NCBI RefSeq assembly: GCF_022867805.1
Contig: NZ_JALIFO010000014.1
Span: 124,001 to 188,000, forward strand
Length of the DNA: 64,000 nt
Source: Cuneatibacter sp. NSJ-177
GTDB taxonomy: Bacteria; Bacillota; Clostridia; Lachnospirales; Lachnospiraceae
Direction: 5' to 3'
The position numbers and the translations under genes are program-made. Positions 22,621 through 31,481 of this stretch are shown here, one piece after another. The stretch's first letter is position 1, and each line of letters starts with the position of its first letter. Below the pieces are notes generated by a model that saw only the letters and a list, made by a program, of their open reading frames with translations, did no database searches and was not told where the DNA came from.

Positions 22621-22636
22621 TGTAAAGTACTTAACA
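22621..22636. promoter_or_regulatory. Candidate Crp/Fnr site before aminotransferase
   Basis: TGTAAAGTACTTAACA, a 16-bp palindrome with one mismatched pair, built on AAGTACTT. Its centre is 41.5 bases upstream of a start predicted from the extended -10 TGT-TACCAT (22655-22663). Confidence 0.5.
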
Positions 22637-22680
22637 GAATCCTTTTTTCAAAACTGTTACCATGTCAGTATCAGGAACTT

Positions 22681-22697
22681 CAAGGGCGAAACCCTTG
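22681..22697 (+). other. Leader hairpin before aminotransferase
   Basis: CAAGGG-CGAAA-CCCTTG, followed by a second dyad CAC...GTG with CTCC/GGAG pairing (22698-22718). They lie in the 5' leader, with no T run; likely mRNA-stabilising. Confidence 0.35.
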
Positions 22698-22759
22698 CAC
22701 GACTCCTCCGAGGTGTGCATGCCCCGGAGATATGTATTTTCTTACAGGAGGAAAAACAC

Positions 22760-24007
22760 ATGAACATCAATTGGGAACAGCTTCGCAAAGAAGAATGGCC
22801 GGTTCTGGAAACCATGACCTTTCTGGACGCCGCCTGCGTCAGCTTTGCCCCCCAGCGAACCGTCCGGGCCTTAAAGGATTTTGCCGATTTCACCGCCCGC
22901 CAGGATGAAGAAAACTCCAGCGCCCACCACATCGCCATGGACGCGAAGAGGCATAAGGCCTACGAAGAGGCGTGCAAACTTCTGAACGCCGACCCGGAAG
23001 AGATCGCCATTGTGGAGAGCACCTCCCACGGACTCAACATTGCCGCGGCCGGCATCGAGCTGACAGACGGCGACAACATCATCACCACCAATCTGGAATT
23101 CATCCAGGTAGCCCTGCCCTGGTGCGCCATCCGCAACGACCGAGACATTGAAATCCGGGTGGCCAAGACCAAGGACAGCCGTTTCGAGGCCAAAGACTTT
23201 GAGGCTCTCTGCGACGACCGCACCCGAATCCTGGTTATCTCCTCCGTGGAATGGTGCAACGGCTGGAAGATGGATCTGAAGGAGATCGGCGACATGTGCA
23301 AGGCCCGCGGCATTTATCTGGTTGTGGACGCCGTGCAGCAGATGGGCGTATCCAAACTGGACACCAAGACCTTCCACGTGGATGTCATGACCGCCGGCGG
23401 CCACAAATGGCTGAATTCTCCTTTTGGAGCCGGAATTCTGTACATCAATAAGGAGACCCTCCCCAAATTAAAGGCTGTCTATCAGGGCTACCTGAACACC
23501 AAGGTGCCGGAAGGCGGATGGGGAGCTTACTGGGAAAACCCGGCGGCGCCCTCTGTCAATAACTGGGAGTATGAGATGACTGCGCGGAAATTCGAGATCG
23601 GCGGAACCTCCAACTACCCCGGAGCCATCGCCCTTGGCGAAACCTTAGGGCTGGTCAATGAACTGGGCGTGGAGAACATCGAAGCCCATATCTTTGACAT
23701 CAGCACCTACTGCATGGATGAAATCGAGAAGCTGGGGGGGACTCTGATCACCCACAGAGACCCGGACCACCGTTCTAGTATCGTGATCGCCCGGCTGTAT
23801 GAGGACCTGGAGACCGAGCGCTGGATCTTAAAGCAGCTCCACGCCCGCAAGATTTTCATCGCACAGCGCTTCACGGATTATGTCGGCGGCTTCCGGATTT
23901 CCTGCCAGTATTTTAACAACAAGGAAGATATCGACCGCATGATCGCCGGCATGAAGGAGTTGATTGCCGAGATCGGCCGCCAGCCGGATTATCAGAAAAA
24001 ATGGTAA
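22760..24007 (+). CDS. Class V PLP aminotransferase (isopenicillin-N-epimerase-like)
   Basis: A 415-residue fold-type I enzyme of the cysteine desulfurase / IPN-epimerase group. The PLP lysine is Lys216 in TAGGHKWLNSP, with Asp190 in VVDAVQQMG pairing the pyridine nitrogen and a TSHGLN phosphate segment near 88-93. The flexible Cys loop of true NifS/IscS desulfurases is not evident, so amine transfer, epimerisation or Cys/Sec lyase activity on an amino acid is more likely. AGGAGG precedes the ATG. It overlaps the following racemase-like gene by seven bases, so the two are translationally coupled. Confidence 0.88.
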   Translation: MNINWEQLRKEEWPVLETMTFLDAACVSFAPQRTVRALKDFADFTARQDEENSSAHHIAMDAKRHKAYEEACKLLNADPEEIAIVESTSHGLNIAAAGIELTDGDNIITTNLEFIQVALPWCAIRNDRDIEIRVAKTKDSRFEAKDFEALCDDRTRILVISSVEWCNGWKMDLKEIGDMCKARGIYLVVDAVQQMGVSKLDTKTFHVDVMTAGGHKWLNSPFGAGILYINKETLPKLKAVYQGYLNTKVPEGGWGAYWENPAAPSVNNWEYEMTARKFEIGGTSNYPGAIALGETLGLVNELGVENIEAHIFDISTYCMDEIEKLGGTLITHRDPDHRSSIVIARLYEDLETERWILKQLHARKIFIAQRFTDYVGGFRISCQYFNNKEDIDRMIAGMKELIAEIGRQPDYQKKW

Positions 24008-24702
24008 GGGAAACTTCCCCCGCCATCGGGGTTCTCCTTTTTGAGAGCGCCGGGGAACGGAGGTTGGGGGATCCGGGACTTCCCGGATCCTTCCCCTTTC
24101 CCGTCCTCTTTGGGACTGTCTCAGGAAGCTACCGGGATCTGATTGAAGGCTCGCCCGCCATTTGCGAAGAGCTGTGCCGGGCGGCAAAGGATTTGGTCCG
24201 GCAAGGCGCAGCAGCCATCGCAGGCGACTGCGGCCTAATGTCCCTGTATCAGCGGGAGCTGGCGGATCAGGCGGGCATTCCCGTAATCTCCTCCAGCCTG
24301 ATTCTCCTTCCCCTCCTGCGGCAGATCACCGGAAAAGACCAATCCATCGGCATCCTGACCGGGCATTCCCAACTGCTGGGATATTCTCATCTGATCGCTG
24401 CCGGCGCCGGACGCATGGAAGGCCTGGTAATCCAGGGCATGGAGGAGGAACCTCACTTCCGGCAGGCGATCCTGGAGGGGAGCGGTCCCCACGACTATGA
24501 CCTCATGAAACAAGATGTACTGCACGCAGTGGAACGTCTCCTGTCCCGCGGTCCTAAAATCGGAGCGCTGCTTCTGGAATGCAGCAACCTGGCCACCTAC
24601 GGCTACGAGATTTCTAAGCAGTTTGCCCTCCCTGTCTTTGACATCGGCACGGCAATTATATTTCTGCACCACGGCGTCTGCAAAACCAATTACCGGCCTT
24701 AA
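24001..24702 (+). CDS. Asp/Glu/hydantoin racemase-family protein
   Basis: A 233-residue two-domain protein. Two cysteines in the positions of the catalytic pair are visible, Cys77 in AGDCGLM and Cys194 in LLECSNLATY, as in cofactor-independent racemases. GILTGHSQLL and the paired Rossmann-like repeats fit the family. Coupled to the class V aminotransferase, it may supply or consume a D-amino acid. The substrate cannot be read from sequence. Confidence 0.82.
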   Translation: MVRETSPAIGVLLFESAGERRLGDPGLPGSFPFPVLFGTVSGSYRDLIEGSPAICEELCRAAKDLVRQGAAAIAGDCGLMSLYQRELADQAGIPVISSSLILLPLLRQITGKDQSIGILTGHSQLLGYSHLIAAGAGRMEGLVIQGMEEEPHFRQAILEGSGPHDYDLMKQDVLHAVERLLSRGPKIGALLLECSNLATYGYEISKQFALPVFDIGTAIIFLHHGVCKTNYRP

Positions 24703-24749
24703 ATACCGTTTTTCTCTAATTAGAGATCTTCCATGAATCCTATAAGCTT

Positions 24750-24782
24750 AAAAAGGATCCTGAGCAAACAGGATCCTTTTTT
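24750..24782. terminator. Bidirectional terminator
   Basis: AAAAAGGATCCTG (24750-24762) pairs with CAGGATCCTTTTTT (24769-24782). It ends the racemase gene and the convergent 12-gene peptide unit. Confidence 0.9.
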
Positions 24783-24838
24783 ATTTACGCTCCGCTATGG
24801 AGGCACACCTTGTTCTCTCATCGGAAATCCCTCTGAAT

Positions 24839-25234
24839 TTAAAACAAATTCTGCAATTCTACGTTGGTGAATTCCTGCACCTCAAACAGATATCCTTCCG
24901 GCCCCTGAAACACAAAGGATTTCAATCCAATATCTTCCACAAAACGAATGGGGGATAGGTAAGGGATACAGCTCTGCTGTCCCATGTACAGATAGGTATC
25001 CTCGATATCCCTTACGGTGAAGCTGACCAGAACGCCGCCTTTATCCCGATCCTGGATCAGTCCCCGCTGGCTCTTGTTGTCCACCACTCCCAGAAAGGAA
25101 TTTTCTCCCGTTCTCCAAACACAGGCCCAGATCGGATCATACACCACCTCGAATCCCATGATATCGTCAAAAAAACGACGTGCTTCCTGCATATCATCCA
25201 CATACAGAAAAGTAGTCTGCGACGTAAGCTTCAT
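24839..25234 (-). CDS. VOC-family protein A of the peptide operon
   Basis: A 131-residue VOC fold: QTTFLYVDDMQEARRFFDDI opens the first beta-alpha-beta unit, GVLVSFTVRDIEDTYLYM the second, and QGPEGYLFEVQEF is the usual closing strand with a Glu ligand. It is a paralog of the VOC protein at 29.2 kb, aligned along the whole length (shared RTGE, RGGVLVS/KGGVLVS, GPEGY). The start at 25234 follows GGGGAGGGG. It is the last gene of the peptide unit. Role unknown; binding or modification of a small product is plausible. Confidence 0.85.
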   Translation of the reverse strand: MKLTSQTTFLYVDDMQEARRFFDDIMGFEVVYDPIWACVWRTGENSFLGVVDNKSQRGLIQDRDKGGVLVSFTVRDIEDTYLYMGQQSCIPYLSPIRFVEDIGLKSFVFQGPEGYLFEVQEFTNVELQNLF

Positions 25235-25326
25235 GAATCGTACCCCTCCCCATTTTTGAATTCTCTGCTTTTGCGGCTTCCTACATGAAAGAGGACGCCG
25301 CTTCCGTCTTTTATTCTGATCCCGTT

Positions 25327-26670
25327 TTACCGAAGAAACCGCTTCCACCGGCCGGAGCGATAGTAAATACTCAGGAGCCCGATTTCAATCAGCCAGCCGA
25401 TTCCATAACAGAAAAACAGGTTGTTCTCTCCAAAATAATGAAGCAGCAGATAAGCGGCCGGCACTCTTCCCAGCCACAGCGCGGCGATCATAATTCCCAT
25501 GGGAATCATACTGTCCCCCAGTCCCCGCAGCACCGCATACATCATAGAAATGACAGTGTAAATCAGGTAAAAGGGCATGATGCGGTACAGGTATCCGAGC
25601 CCTGCATGAATCACATCCGCCTCCTGGTTAAACAGCCCCAGCAAGAGGGAGCCAAAACATAGGATAACCCCTACAAGAATCACATCCAGTCCGAGCGCCA
25701 GTTTTAATGCGGAAACCGCGCCTCGCCGGATCCGGTCCCAGCGCTTTGCCCCCAGATTCTGTCCGACAAAAGATGTCGTTGCCGTAGAAAAGCTCAGAAT
25801 CGGAAGAAAGGCAAAGGAATCAATCTTGCTGGCCGCGTTAAAGCCCGCGATAAAAGAGGATCCGCACCCGTTGATCATGGCCTGGGTCACAATGGCTCCA
25901 AAGGAAAAGAACATATGCTGGATCCCTGCGGGAATCCCAATCCGGCAAATCTGGCCTGCAATCGCCGAATCCGGCCGGAGATTTCCCTTCTTTCTCCTGG
26001 CGAGGAGATAGTGCCTCCGGATGTAGACCGTACTCCAAATCCAGGCGGCCGTCTGGGCTGTCACGGTCGCAACCGCCACACCTACCACCGCCAGATTAAA
26101 CCGCAGGACAAAAAGCAAATCCAGAGCCACATTCATGAAACAAGCCACCATCACAAACCGAAGGGAGGAACGGCTGTCCCCCAATCCCCGCAGGATCCCG
26201 TCATTGATCCCATAGCCGAGATTGGCAAAAGAGGCCAAGAAATAAATTTGCAGGTAGCGCGCGGCATCCGGCAGAATATCCTCCGGGACTTGAATGAGCT
26301 TTAGGATTGTCTCCGCTCCCAATACCCCCAGAATGCTGATGGGAATGCACCCCAGAAATACAATCCAGTAAGAGGTTTTGATCGTCCTCTCCACCCGTTC
26401 TTGATCTCCCGCCCCGCAATAGTTGGATACCACCACGCTGGTTCCGGTCCCAATTCCCATAATTAAGGAGAGAATTGTCACGATGATTGGAAAACATAAC
26501 CCAACAGCCGCCAGCGCCTGAGAACCCACATAATTTCCCACGACAATGCTGTCAACCACATTATACATCTGTTGAAATAGATTTCCAATCAATAACGGAA
26601 CGGAAAAGGACAGAATAACCCGCAGTTCCGGACCTTTGGTCAAATCAATCGCACTGTGACGCTTTTTCAA
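25327..26670 (-). CDS. MATE-family multidrug/metabolite exporter
   Basis: About 447 residues with 12 hydrophobic helices in two halves. Family marks are SVPLLIGNLFQQMYNVVDSI near the N-terminus, VGNYVGSQALAAVG, and in the second half FNAASKIDSFAFLPILSFS with FVGQNLGAKRWDR. This is the NorM/DinF-like Na/H-coupled class. The open frame extends 35 codons upstream into the preceding gene, but a TTG with GGTGGAG just before it, 17 bases after the previous stop, is the likely start. Placed in a peptide uptake operon, it could export an unwanted or signalling product. Confidence 0.88.
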   Translation of the reverse strand: MKKRHSAIDLTKGPELRVILSFSVPLLIGNLFQQMYNVVDSIVVGNYVGSQALAAVGLCFPIIVTILSLIMGIGTGTSVVVSNYCGAGDQERVERTIKTSYWIVFLGCIPISILGVLGAETILKLIQVPEDILPDAARYLQIYFLASFANLGYGINDGILRGLGDSRSSLRFVMVACFMNVALDLLFVLRFNLAVVGVAVATVTAQTAAWIWSTVYIRRHYLLARRKKGNLRPDSAIAGQICRIGIPAGIQHMFFSFGAIVTQAMINGCGSSFIAGFNAASKIDSFAFLPILSFSTATTSFVGQNLGAKRWDRIRRGAVSALKLALGLDVILVGVILCFGSLLLGLFNQEADVIHAGLGYLYRIMPFYLIYTVISMMYAVLRGLGDSMIPMGIMIAALWLGRVPAAYLLLHYFGENNLFFCYGIGWLIEIGLLSIYYRSGRWKRFLR

Positions 26671-26686
26671 TCGGCTCCACCTTCTT

Positions 26687-27895
26687 CTAGCCCAATTTCC
26701 GGCACCGGCTTCCCACCATGTTTTCCAATTCCACAATCTGCTTTTCGATATCCGCGGAGAGATTTTCCGCTCCATTCGCCGTCACCAGGTAATCGTCCTC
26801 CACCCGGATTCCGATCCCTTCCTCCGGAATGTAAAGCCCCGGCTCCAGGGTATAGACTCCGCCCTCCACCACCAAATCCTCCATGCTTCCCGGATCGTGG
26901 ACATAAAGGCCCAGAGGATGCCCGATGCCATGGGTGTAATACCGCCCCACTTCCTCCCGGCCGCTGATCAGTCCGGCCGCCTTCAGAGCATCTCCGTAGT
27001 AGGCGCAGACCGCCTCGTCGATCTGGCGGTAGCGGATTCCCGGCCGCAGCATCTCATAAGCTAACTGCTGTGCCTCCAGCACAAACCGGTACAGCTCCTT
27101 CTGCCTTTCGGTAAACCGTCCGCCAACCGGGTAGGTCCGCGAAATATCGCTGGTGTAGCAATGGCTGAGTGCTCCCAGGTCAAACAGCATCATCTCCCCC
27201 TGCTCTGCTCTTCTTCCGGATTCCAGATAGTGGGGCTGCAGCGCGTTCGGCCCGGAGGCAGCCATCTGAAAACTGAGGGCCCGTTGGTTTTTTGCCAGAT
27301 GGTAGTCATAATCCGCCAGGGCTTCGTACTCCCAGATCCCCTCCCTCAGCCCCTGGGCTGTAAAGTCCAAGGCCTCCTTGGTGTACCGGATGGCCGTACG
27401 GATTTCCTGAAGTTCCCAGGGCTCCTTTTTCTGCCGCAGACGCGCCAAGAGAGAGAAAGAATTTTTCAGCGCCTCCGGTCCGCTGCGCTCTGCAATCTTA
27501 GCCGCCATCTCCCCATACTTATTTTTTTCCTTTAAAGGGGAATCCTCATAGGTAAAAAACCAGGCCGTGGCCCCTGTACGGTCCATCCGCGAAGCCACAT
27601 CCTGCGTCAGTGCTTGAAGAGGACGGCAGTTCTCCCGGTACCGGCTGCCCTCCGGCAGCCCGGCCCCCTCATCCGATGCGTATAGGACCGCCTCCCCGCT
27701 CTCCTTGTCCGCCAAAAGGCAGAGTCCCGGTTGGGTGAGACCGGTCAGGTAATAAAAGTTCCGATCCAGATAAGGGGTAAAAGCCGGCTGCATGAAATCA
27801 AAGAACTGAGGGTCCGAAAAAAAGACTGCAATTCCGCTCTCCGCCAAACCGTCTATAAAATGTTTCAGATGTCTGTCCCAAATTTGTTCCCCCAT
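26687..27895 (-). CDS. M24-family Xaa-Pro aminopeptidase
   Basis: A 402-residue metallopeptidase that removes N-terminal residues before proline. The N-terminal creatinase-like domain includes FFSDPQFFDFMQPAF and YYLTGLTQPG. The C-terminal pita-bread domain carries the metal ligands: MLFDLGALSHCYTSDISRTYP (two Asp), HGIGHPLGLYVHDPG (His), YTLEPGLYIPEEGIGIRVED (two Glu). All five ligand positions are present. AGGAGG precedes the ATG. It works with the M29 peptidase next to it to degrade imported peptides. Confidence 0.93.
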   Translation of the reverse strand: MGEQIWDRHLKHFIDGLAESGIAVFFSDPQFFDFMQPAFTPYLDRNFYYLTGLTQPGLCLLADKESGEAVLYASDEGAGLPEGSRYRENCRPLQALTQDVASRMDRTGATAWFFTYEDSPLKEKNKYGEMAAKIAERSGPEALKNSFSLLARLRQKKEPWELQEIRTAIRYTKEALDFTAQGLREGIWEYEALADYDYHLAKNQRALSFQMAASGPNALQPHYLESGRRAEQGEMMLFDLGALSHCYTSDISRTYPVGGRFTERQKELYRFVLEAQQLAYEMLRPGIRYRQIDEAVCAYYGDALKAAGLISGREEVGRYYTHGIGHPLGLYVHDPGSMEDLVVEGGVYTLEPGLYIPEEGIGIRVEDDYLVTANGAENLSADIEKQIVELENMVGSRCRKLG

Positions 27896-27934
27896 GTTCT
27901 CCTCCTTGCCTCGTTTTCGCTCGATCCTCCGGAC

Positions 27935-29164
27935 TCAGATGACCCAGTCTCCTGCGCGGAAGATTGCAATGTTCTCTCCCGTCTCCGTCAAGCCGTCCAC
28001 ATCCAGTTCGGGGGATCCAATCATGAAATCCACATGAATTTTGCTGAAATTGATTCCCGCCGCCTCCTGATCCTTTCGGGACAGCTCGTATCCGTTTTCC
28101 AAAATACCAGGCGTCCCCTTTCCGAGAGCCATGTGGCAGACTGCGTTCTCGTCCAGCAGCGTATTGTAGAACACGGTTCCGGTCCGGTAGATCGGGGAAC
28201 GGACTGATACCAGAGATACTTCCCCGAAATAGCAGGACCCTTCGTCCGTCTCCAGGATGGAGGAAAGGAGCTCCTCCCCCTGCGCGGCGGAGTGCCCTGT
28301 CACCTTACCGTTCTCCACATCCAGGACAATCCCTTCAATCAGGCGTCCCTTGTAATTCAGCGGGACAGTGGAAGCCACGCGCCCATTGACCTGATATTTG
28401 TCCGGCACGAAGAAAATCTCCTCCGTCGGGATATTGGGAACGTATTCCAGCCCGTTTTTCTGGTTGTAGGCGCATCCGCCGATCCAGCGTCCGCCCCGAA
28501 CCAGCCCGACCTTAAGATCTGTCTGCCCGCCCTTTAGGTGGAGCATTTTCAGGCCCAACCCGTTCAAAATCTTCTTTTTGTCCGCTAGATTTTTTTGATG
28601 CTTCCGCCAAGCCTTCACCGGATCCTCCTGATCCAGCCGGCAGATACGAAGGAAACTTTCCCAGAGCTTTGCGAGAGCTTCCTCCCCGTCAAGGCCGGGA
28701 TAGACGGCTTTGGCCCAGGAGAGGTTGGGAACCACGGTCTTGACCAGGCTCACGGTCCCATCGGAAATGGCTTCCGTAAATCCCTCCCCGCACCTTCTCT
28801 CTCCCTCCTGCACCTCCCTAAGCTTTTGGCTCAGGGAGGGCGGGATGGCATCAAAGCAAGGGGCGGAAAGGCTGATCACGCAGATGTTGTCTTCCCCGTA
28901 GGCCTTCCTGTAATCGGCAAGCCACTGGGGATATCCGCTCAAGTTTTCTGCTTTCGCGTACTCCGCCCGGATCAATCCCAGTGCGTCGTCCTCATATTCC
29001 GCCTTCACATACCGGGCCCCCATCTGGTAACAGACCTGAGCGATCTCCCGGACCAGCAGGTACTGGTCCGGCGGCGCCTGAATCACAGCCGTCTCCCCCG
29101 GCTGCAAATTGGCGCCGACCTCCACCAGCACGCGGGCAAATTGCCGATAAATTTTCTTATCCAT
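27935..29164 (-). CDS. M29-family aminopeptidase
   Basis: A 409-residue aminopeptidase of the AmpS/PepS/AmpT group. The opening FARVLVEVGANLQPGETAVI and the LSGYPQ segment are typical. Metal-site residues appear in ILETDEGSCYFGEVSLV (Glu), TVFYNTLLDENAVCHMALG (Asp/Glu/His), and SKIHVDFMIGSPELDVDG (His/Asp). It is cytosolic, with no signal peptide. It sits between the M24 peptidase and a VOC gene and presumably finishes hydrolysis of peptides brought in by the transporter. Confidence 0.93.
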   Translation of the reverse strand: MDKKIYRQFARVLVEVGANLQPGETAVIQAPPDQYLLVREIAQVCYQMGARYVKAEYEDDALGLIRAEYAKAENLSGYPQWLADYRKAYGEDNICVISLSAPCFDAIPPSLSQKLREVQEGERRCGEGFTEAISDGTVSLVKTVVPNLSWAKAVYPGLDGEEALAKLWESFLRICRLDQEDPVKAWRKHQKNLADKKKILNGLGLKMLHLKGGQTDLKVGLVRGGRWIGGCAYNQKNGLEYVPNIPTEEIFFVPDKYQVNGRVASTVPLNYKGRLIEGIVLDVENGKVTGHSAAQGEELLSSILETDEGSCYFGEVSLVSVRSPIYRTGTVFYNTLLDENAVCHMALGKGTPGILENGYELSRKDQEAAGINFSKIHVDFMIGSPELDVDGLTETGENIAIFRAGDWVI

Positions 29165-29172
29165 GTTCCCCC

Positions 29173-29565
29173 TTAAAAGAGCTGATTCAGTTCGCCGGAG
29201 GTGAATTGCTGGATCTCGAAGGGATACCCCTCCGGTCCGGTCAGGAAGAAGGACTTTAATGCCAGCTCCTTGACCTGCTTGATCTCCGACACATCCGGAA
29301 TCAGAGGCAAAAGATGCTCCCGCACTTCCTCGATATTGTGCACGGTCAGGCTGACCAGCACGCCGCCCCGCTCTTTGACCTGGATGGAACCCTCGTCCGC
29401 TTTCACGGCTCCGACAAAGGCGTGCTCACCGGTTCTCCAAACCGTGGACCATCCGGGATCATACACCTTTTCCAGCTGCAGGACCTCATCAAAAAATTTG
29501 GTCGCCTTCTCCATATCCGTAAAGTACAAAAAAGTTACCTGCGATGATAATTGCATTAAGCTCAT
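29173..29565 (-). CDS. VOC-family protein B of the peptide operon
   Basis: A 130-residue paralog of the 24.8 kb VOC protein, with SSQVTFLYFTDMEKATKFFD, RTGEHAFVGAV, GVLVSLTVHNIEEV and GPEGYPFEIQQF. AGGAG nine bases before the ATG at 29565 fixes the start rather than the GTG just upstream. The two VOC genes bracket the peptidase/MATE block, suggesting duplication within the operon; as a pair they could form a heterodimer. Confidence 0.87.
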   Translation of the reverse strand: MSLMQLSSQVTFLYFTDMEKATKFFDEVLQLEKVYDPGWSTVWRTGEHAFVGAVKADEGSIQVKERGGVLVSLTVHNIEEVREHLLPLIPDVSEIKQVKELALKSFFLTGPEGYPFEIQQFTSGELNQLF

Positions 29566-29624
29566 CTGTCTCACTCCTGTTTTCTGATTGGGGCTGCCCG
29601 CCCTGCGGCGGAGCCCCGGATTTT

Positions 29625-30491
29625 TTAATATTCTCTGCTCAAAACAAAATCTGCAATGTTGGCCTTCTCGCTGAGCCGGCCTTCAATGATCGGTTTTTTC
29701 GTCACCAGCACGGTGGTGATTCCAGGGCCGTGGCCGTGAGCGATGCAGTCCCCGTGGATCACGATGCCGATCGCTCTGGCGCCTTTTAGGTATCCTCTCC
29801 CGAAAGTGTTGTCGCTGTCCTCGATCAGGACGATATCCCCAAACCGTAGGTTCTCCAGATGGTTTTCCTCAATGGCGGCCCAGTCGGAGGTCATCAGGTC
29901 ATAGTCACCGGAATAGCTGTGGGAAGCGCCCAGGCCGGATCCCATCAGGTAGGAGGGAATAATCCCCGCCACCGGAACGGTCAGCCCGCCGTTCTCCGTG
30001 ACCTGAACGTCCATGTGCTCCAGAAGATCCGGATCCAGATTCTGGACGATGATCTCCTCACAACCCTCGATTTTCATACCCTGTCCGCAGGATTCTACCA
30101 GAATCTCGTCGTTGATTTTTAATTTTTCCAGCACCTCATCCGGGAAATAGATGATCACATGCTCGCAGCCGCCGTGGATTCCGGTCACGGTTCCGACCGC
30201 GCCCTCTGCCTTTCCGCTGACGACGCGGGCCTTATTTCCGATACAAGTAAACACATTCAAAGCGTCGCTCTCCGACGGGTCCGGATTCTTGATCGACACG
30301 CCGGGCTCGATGTGGTCGCTGACCAGTCCGAACACCCGGTCTCCCACCTTTACATTATAGGTGATACCGCCGATGGCCGGAAGCGCCACCACGGTTCCCT
30401 CCGAGGTAATCCTCGCGCTGCCCCCCAGAGGATGATGGATCTTTCCCTGGACTGAAAGCTTTACTAATTTTTCACGGTTGGTCTTCAACAT
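29625..30491 (-). CDS. DUF4438 domain protein
   Basis: A 288-residue soluble protein matching the DUF4438 family. Clear blocks are GKIHHPLGGSARITSEGTVV, YNVKVGDRVFGLVSDHIEPG, VTGIHGGCEHVIIYFP, SYLMGSGLGASHSYSGDYDL and ARAIGIVIHGDCIAHGHGPG. The late His/Asp/Cys-rich segments look like a metal or active site. No catalytic function is established. It is immediately upstream of the peptidase genes and downstream of the transporter ATPase, so it probably acts on the imported compound. Confidence 0.8.
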   Translation of the reverse strand: MLKTNREKLVKLSVQGKIHHPLGGSARITSEGTVVALPAIGGITYNVKVGDRVFGLVSDHIEPGVSIKNPDPSESDALNVFTCIGNKARVVSGKAEGAVGTVTGIHGGCEHVIIYFPDEVLEKLKINDEILVESCGQGMKIEGCEEIIVQNLDPDLLEHMDVQVTENGGLTVPVAGIIPSYLMGSGLGASHSYSGDYDLMTSDWAAIEENHLENLRFGDIVLIEDSDNTFGRGYLKGARAIGIVIHGDCIAHGHGPGITTVLVTKKPIIEGRLSEKANIADFVLSREY

Positions 30492-30507
30492 TTCTTATTC
30501 TCCTCTT

Positions 30508-31467
30508 CTATGATTCGGTCAGTCTGCATGCTACAAAGTGCCGGTCGGACACTTCCCGGAATTCCAGCGGGGCCTTGCACTGCTCCGTGGCGTAACGGCA
30601 CCGCGGCGCAAACCGGCAGCCCGGCGCGGGATCGATGGGGCTGACCACCTCGCCTTTCAGGATCTCCCTGGGCTTTCCTCTGTTTTTCAGGCTGGGGATG
30701 GGCACAGCCTTCAAAAGTGCCTCGGTATAAGGGTGCCTGGGATTCTCAAAGAGTTCCCGGCTGGGCGCCCGCTCCACGCACTGTCCCAGATACATGACCA
30801 TGATCTCGTCGCTGATATGTTTGACCACGGACAAATCATGGGTGATGAACATATAGGTCAGCCCCAAATCGTCCTGAAAATCCATCATCAGATTTAAAAT
30901 CTGCGCCTGGATGGAGACGTCCAGGGCAGATACCGGCTCATCGCAGACGATGAATTCCGGATTCACCGAAAGCGCCCTGGCGATGCCCACCCGCTGGCGT
31001 CTTCCTCCGTCCAGCTCGTGGGGGTAGGCGTAAGCCAGACGCCTTGCGATTCCCACGGTTTCCATCAGTTCTTTGACTCTCTGATCGATCTCCTTCTTGC
31101 CGTGAAGGATATGGTTCACCCGGATGGGCTCCGCGATAATCTCGCTGACGGACATCCTAGGGTTTAAAGAAGCGTAAGGGTCCTGGAAGATGATCTGCAT
31201 TTCCTTCCGCAGGCTTTTCTGTTCTCTGCTGCTGTACTTGACCGTATCCTTGCCTTTATAATAGATTTCCCCACCGGTGGCATTGATCAGGCCCAGCACA
31301 ACGCGGCCCAGGGTTGACTTTCCGCAGCCGGATTCCCCGACCACGCCCAGCGTCGAACCTTTTTGTATCTGCATGTCGATGTCGTCCACCGCGTGCAGCA
31401 TTCCTTTTCCTGTCTTAAAATATTTTTTCAGCTTTCTCGTCTCAATCAGCGGAACTTGCGTATCCAT
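30508..31467 (-). CDS. Oligopeptide ABC transporter ATPase (OppF/DppF type)
   Basis: A 319-residue ATPase. Walker A is GESGCGKST at 44-52, Walker B is FIVCDEPVSALD, and H-loop is ITHDLSVV. The signature reads ELDGGRRQR instead of the common LSGGQ, a variant seen in part of this family. The C-terminal Fe-S-like Cys segment CRFAPRCRYATEQC is the OppD/F hallmark. With the next gene it forms the heterodimeric motor of the Opp/Dpp importer. Confidence 0.94.
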   Translation of the reverse strand: MDTQVPLIETRKLKKYFKTGKGMLHAVDDIDMQIQKGSTLGVVGESGCGKSTLGRVVLGLINATGGEIYYKGKDTVKYSSREQKSLRKEMQIIFQDPYASLNPRMSVSEIIAEPIRVNHILHGKKEIDQRVKELMETVGIARRLAYAYPHELDGGRRQRVGIARALSVNPEFIVCDEPVSALDVSIQAQILNLMMDFQDDLGLTYMFITHDLSVVKHISDEIMVMYLGQCVERAPSRELFENPRHPYTEALLKAVPIPSLKNRGKPREILKGEVVSPIDPAPGCRFAPRCRYATEQCKAPLEFREVSDRHFVACRLTES

Positions 31468-31481
31468 ACGTTTTTCCTCCC

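Noticed and set aside
22061-24007. A 648-codon plus-strand frame spanning the Crp/Fnr gene and aminotransferase
   Set aside because: Only its second part from 22760 is a real protein with an AGGAGG site. The first part is antisense to the Crp/Fnr gene.
24839-29565. The two VOC genes as a mobile or IS-mediated duplication
   Set aside because: They are diverged, lie within one operon, and have no flanking repeats or transposase.
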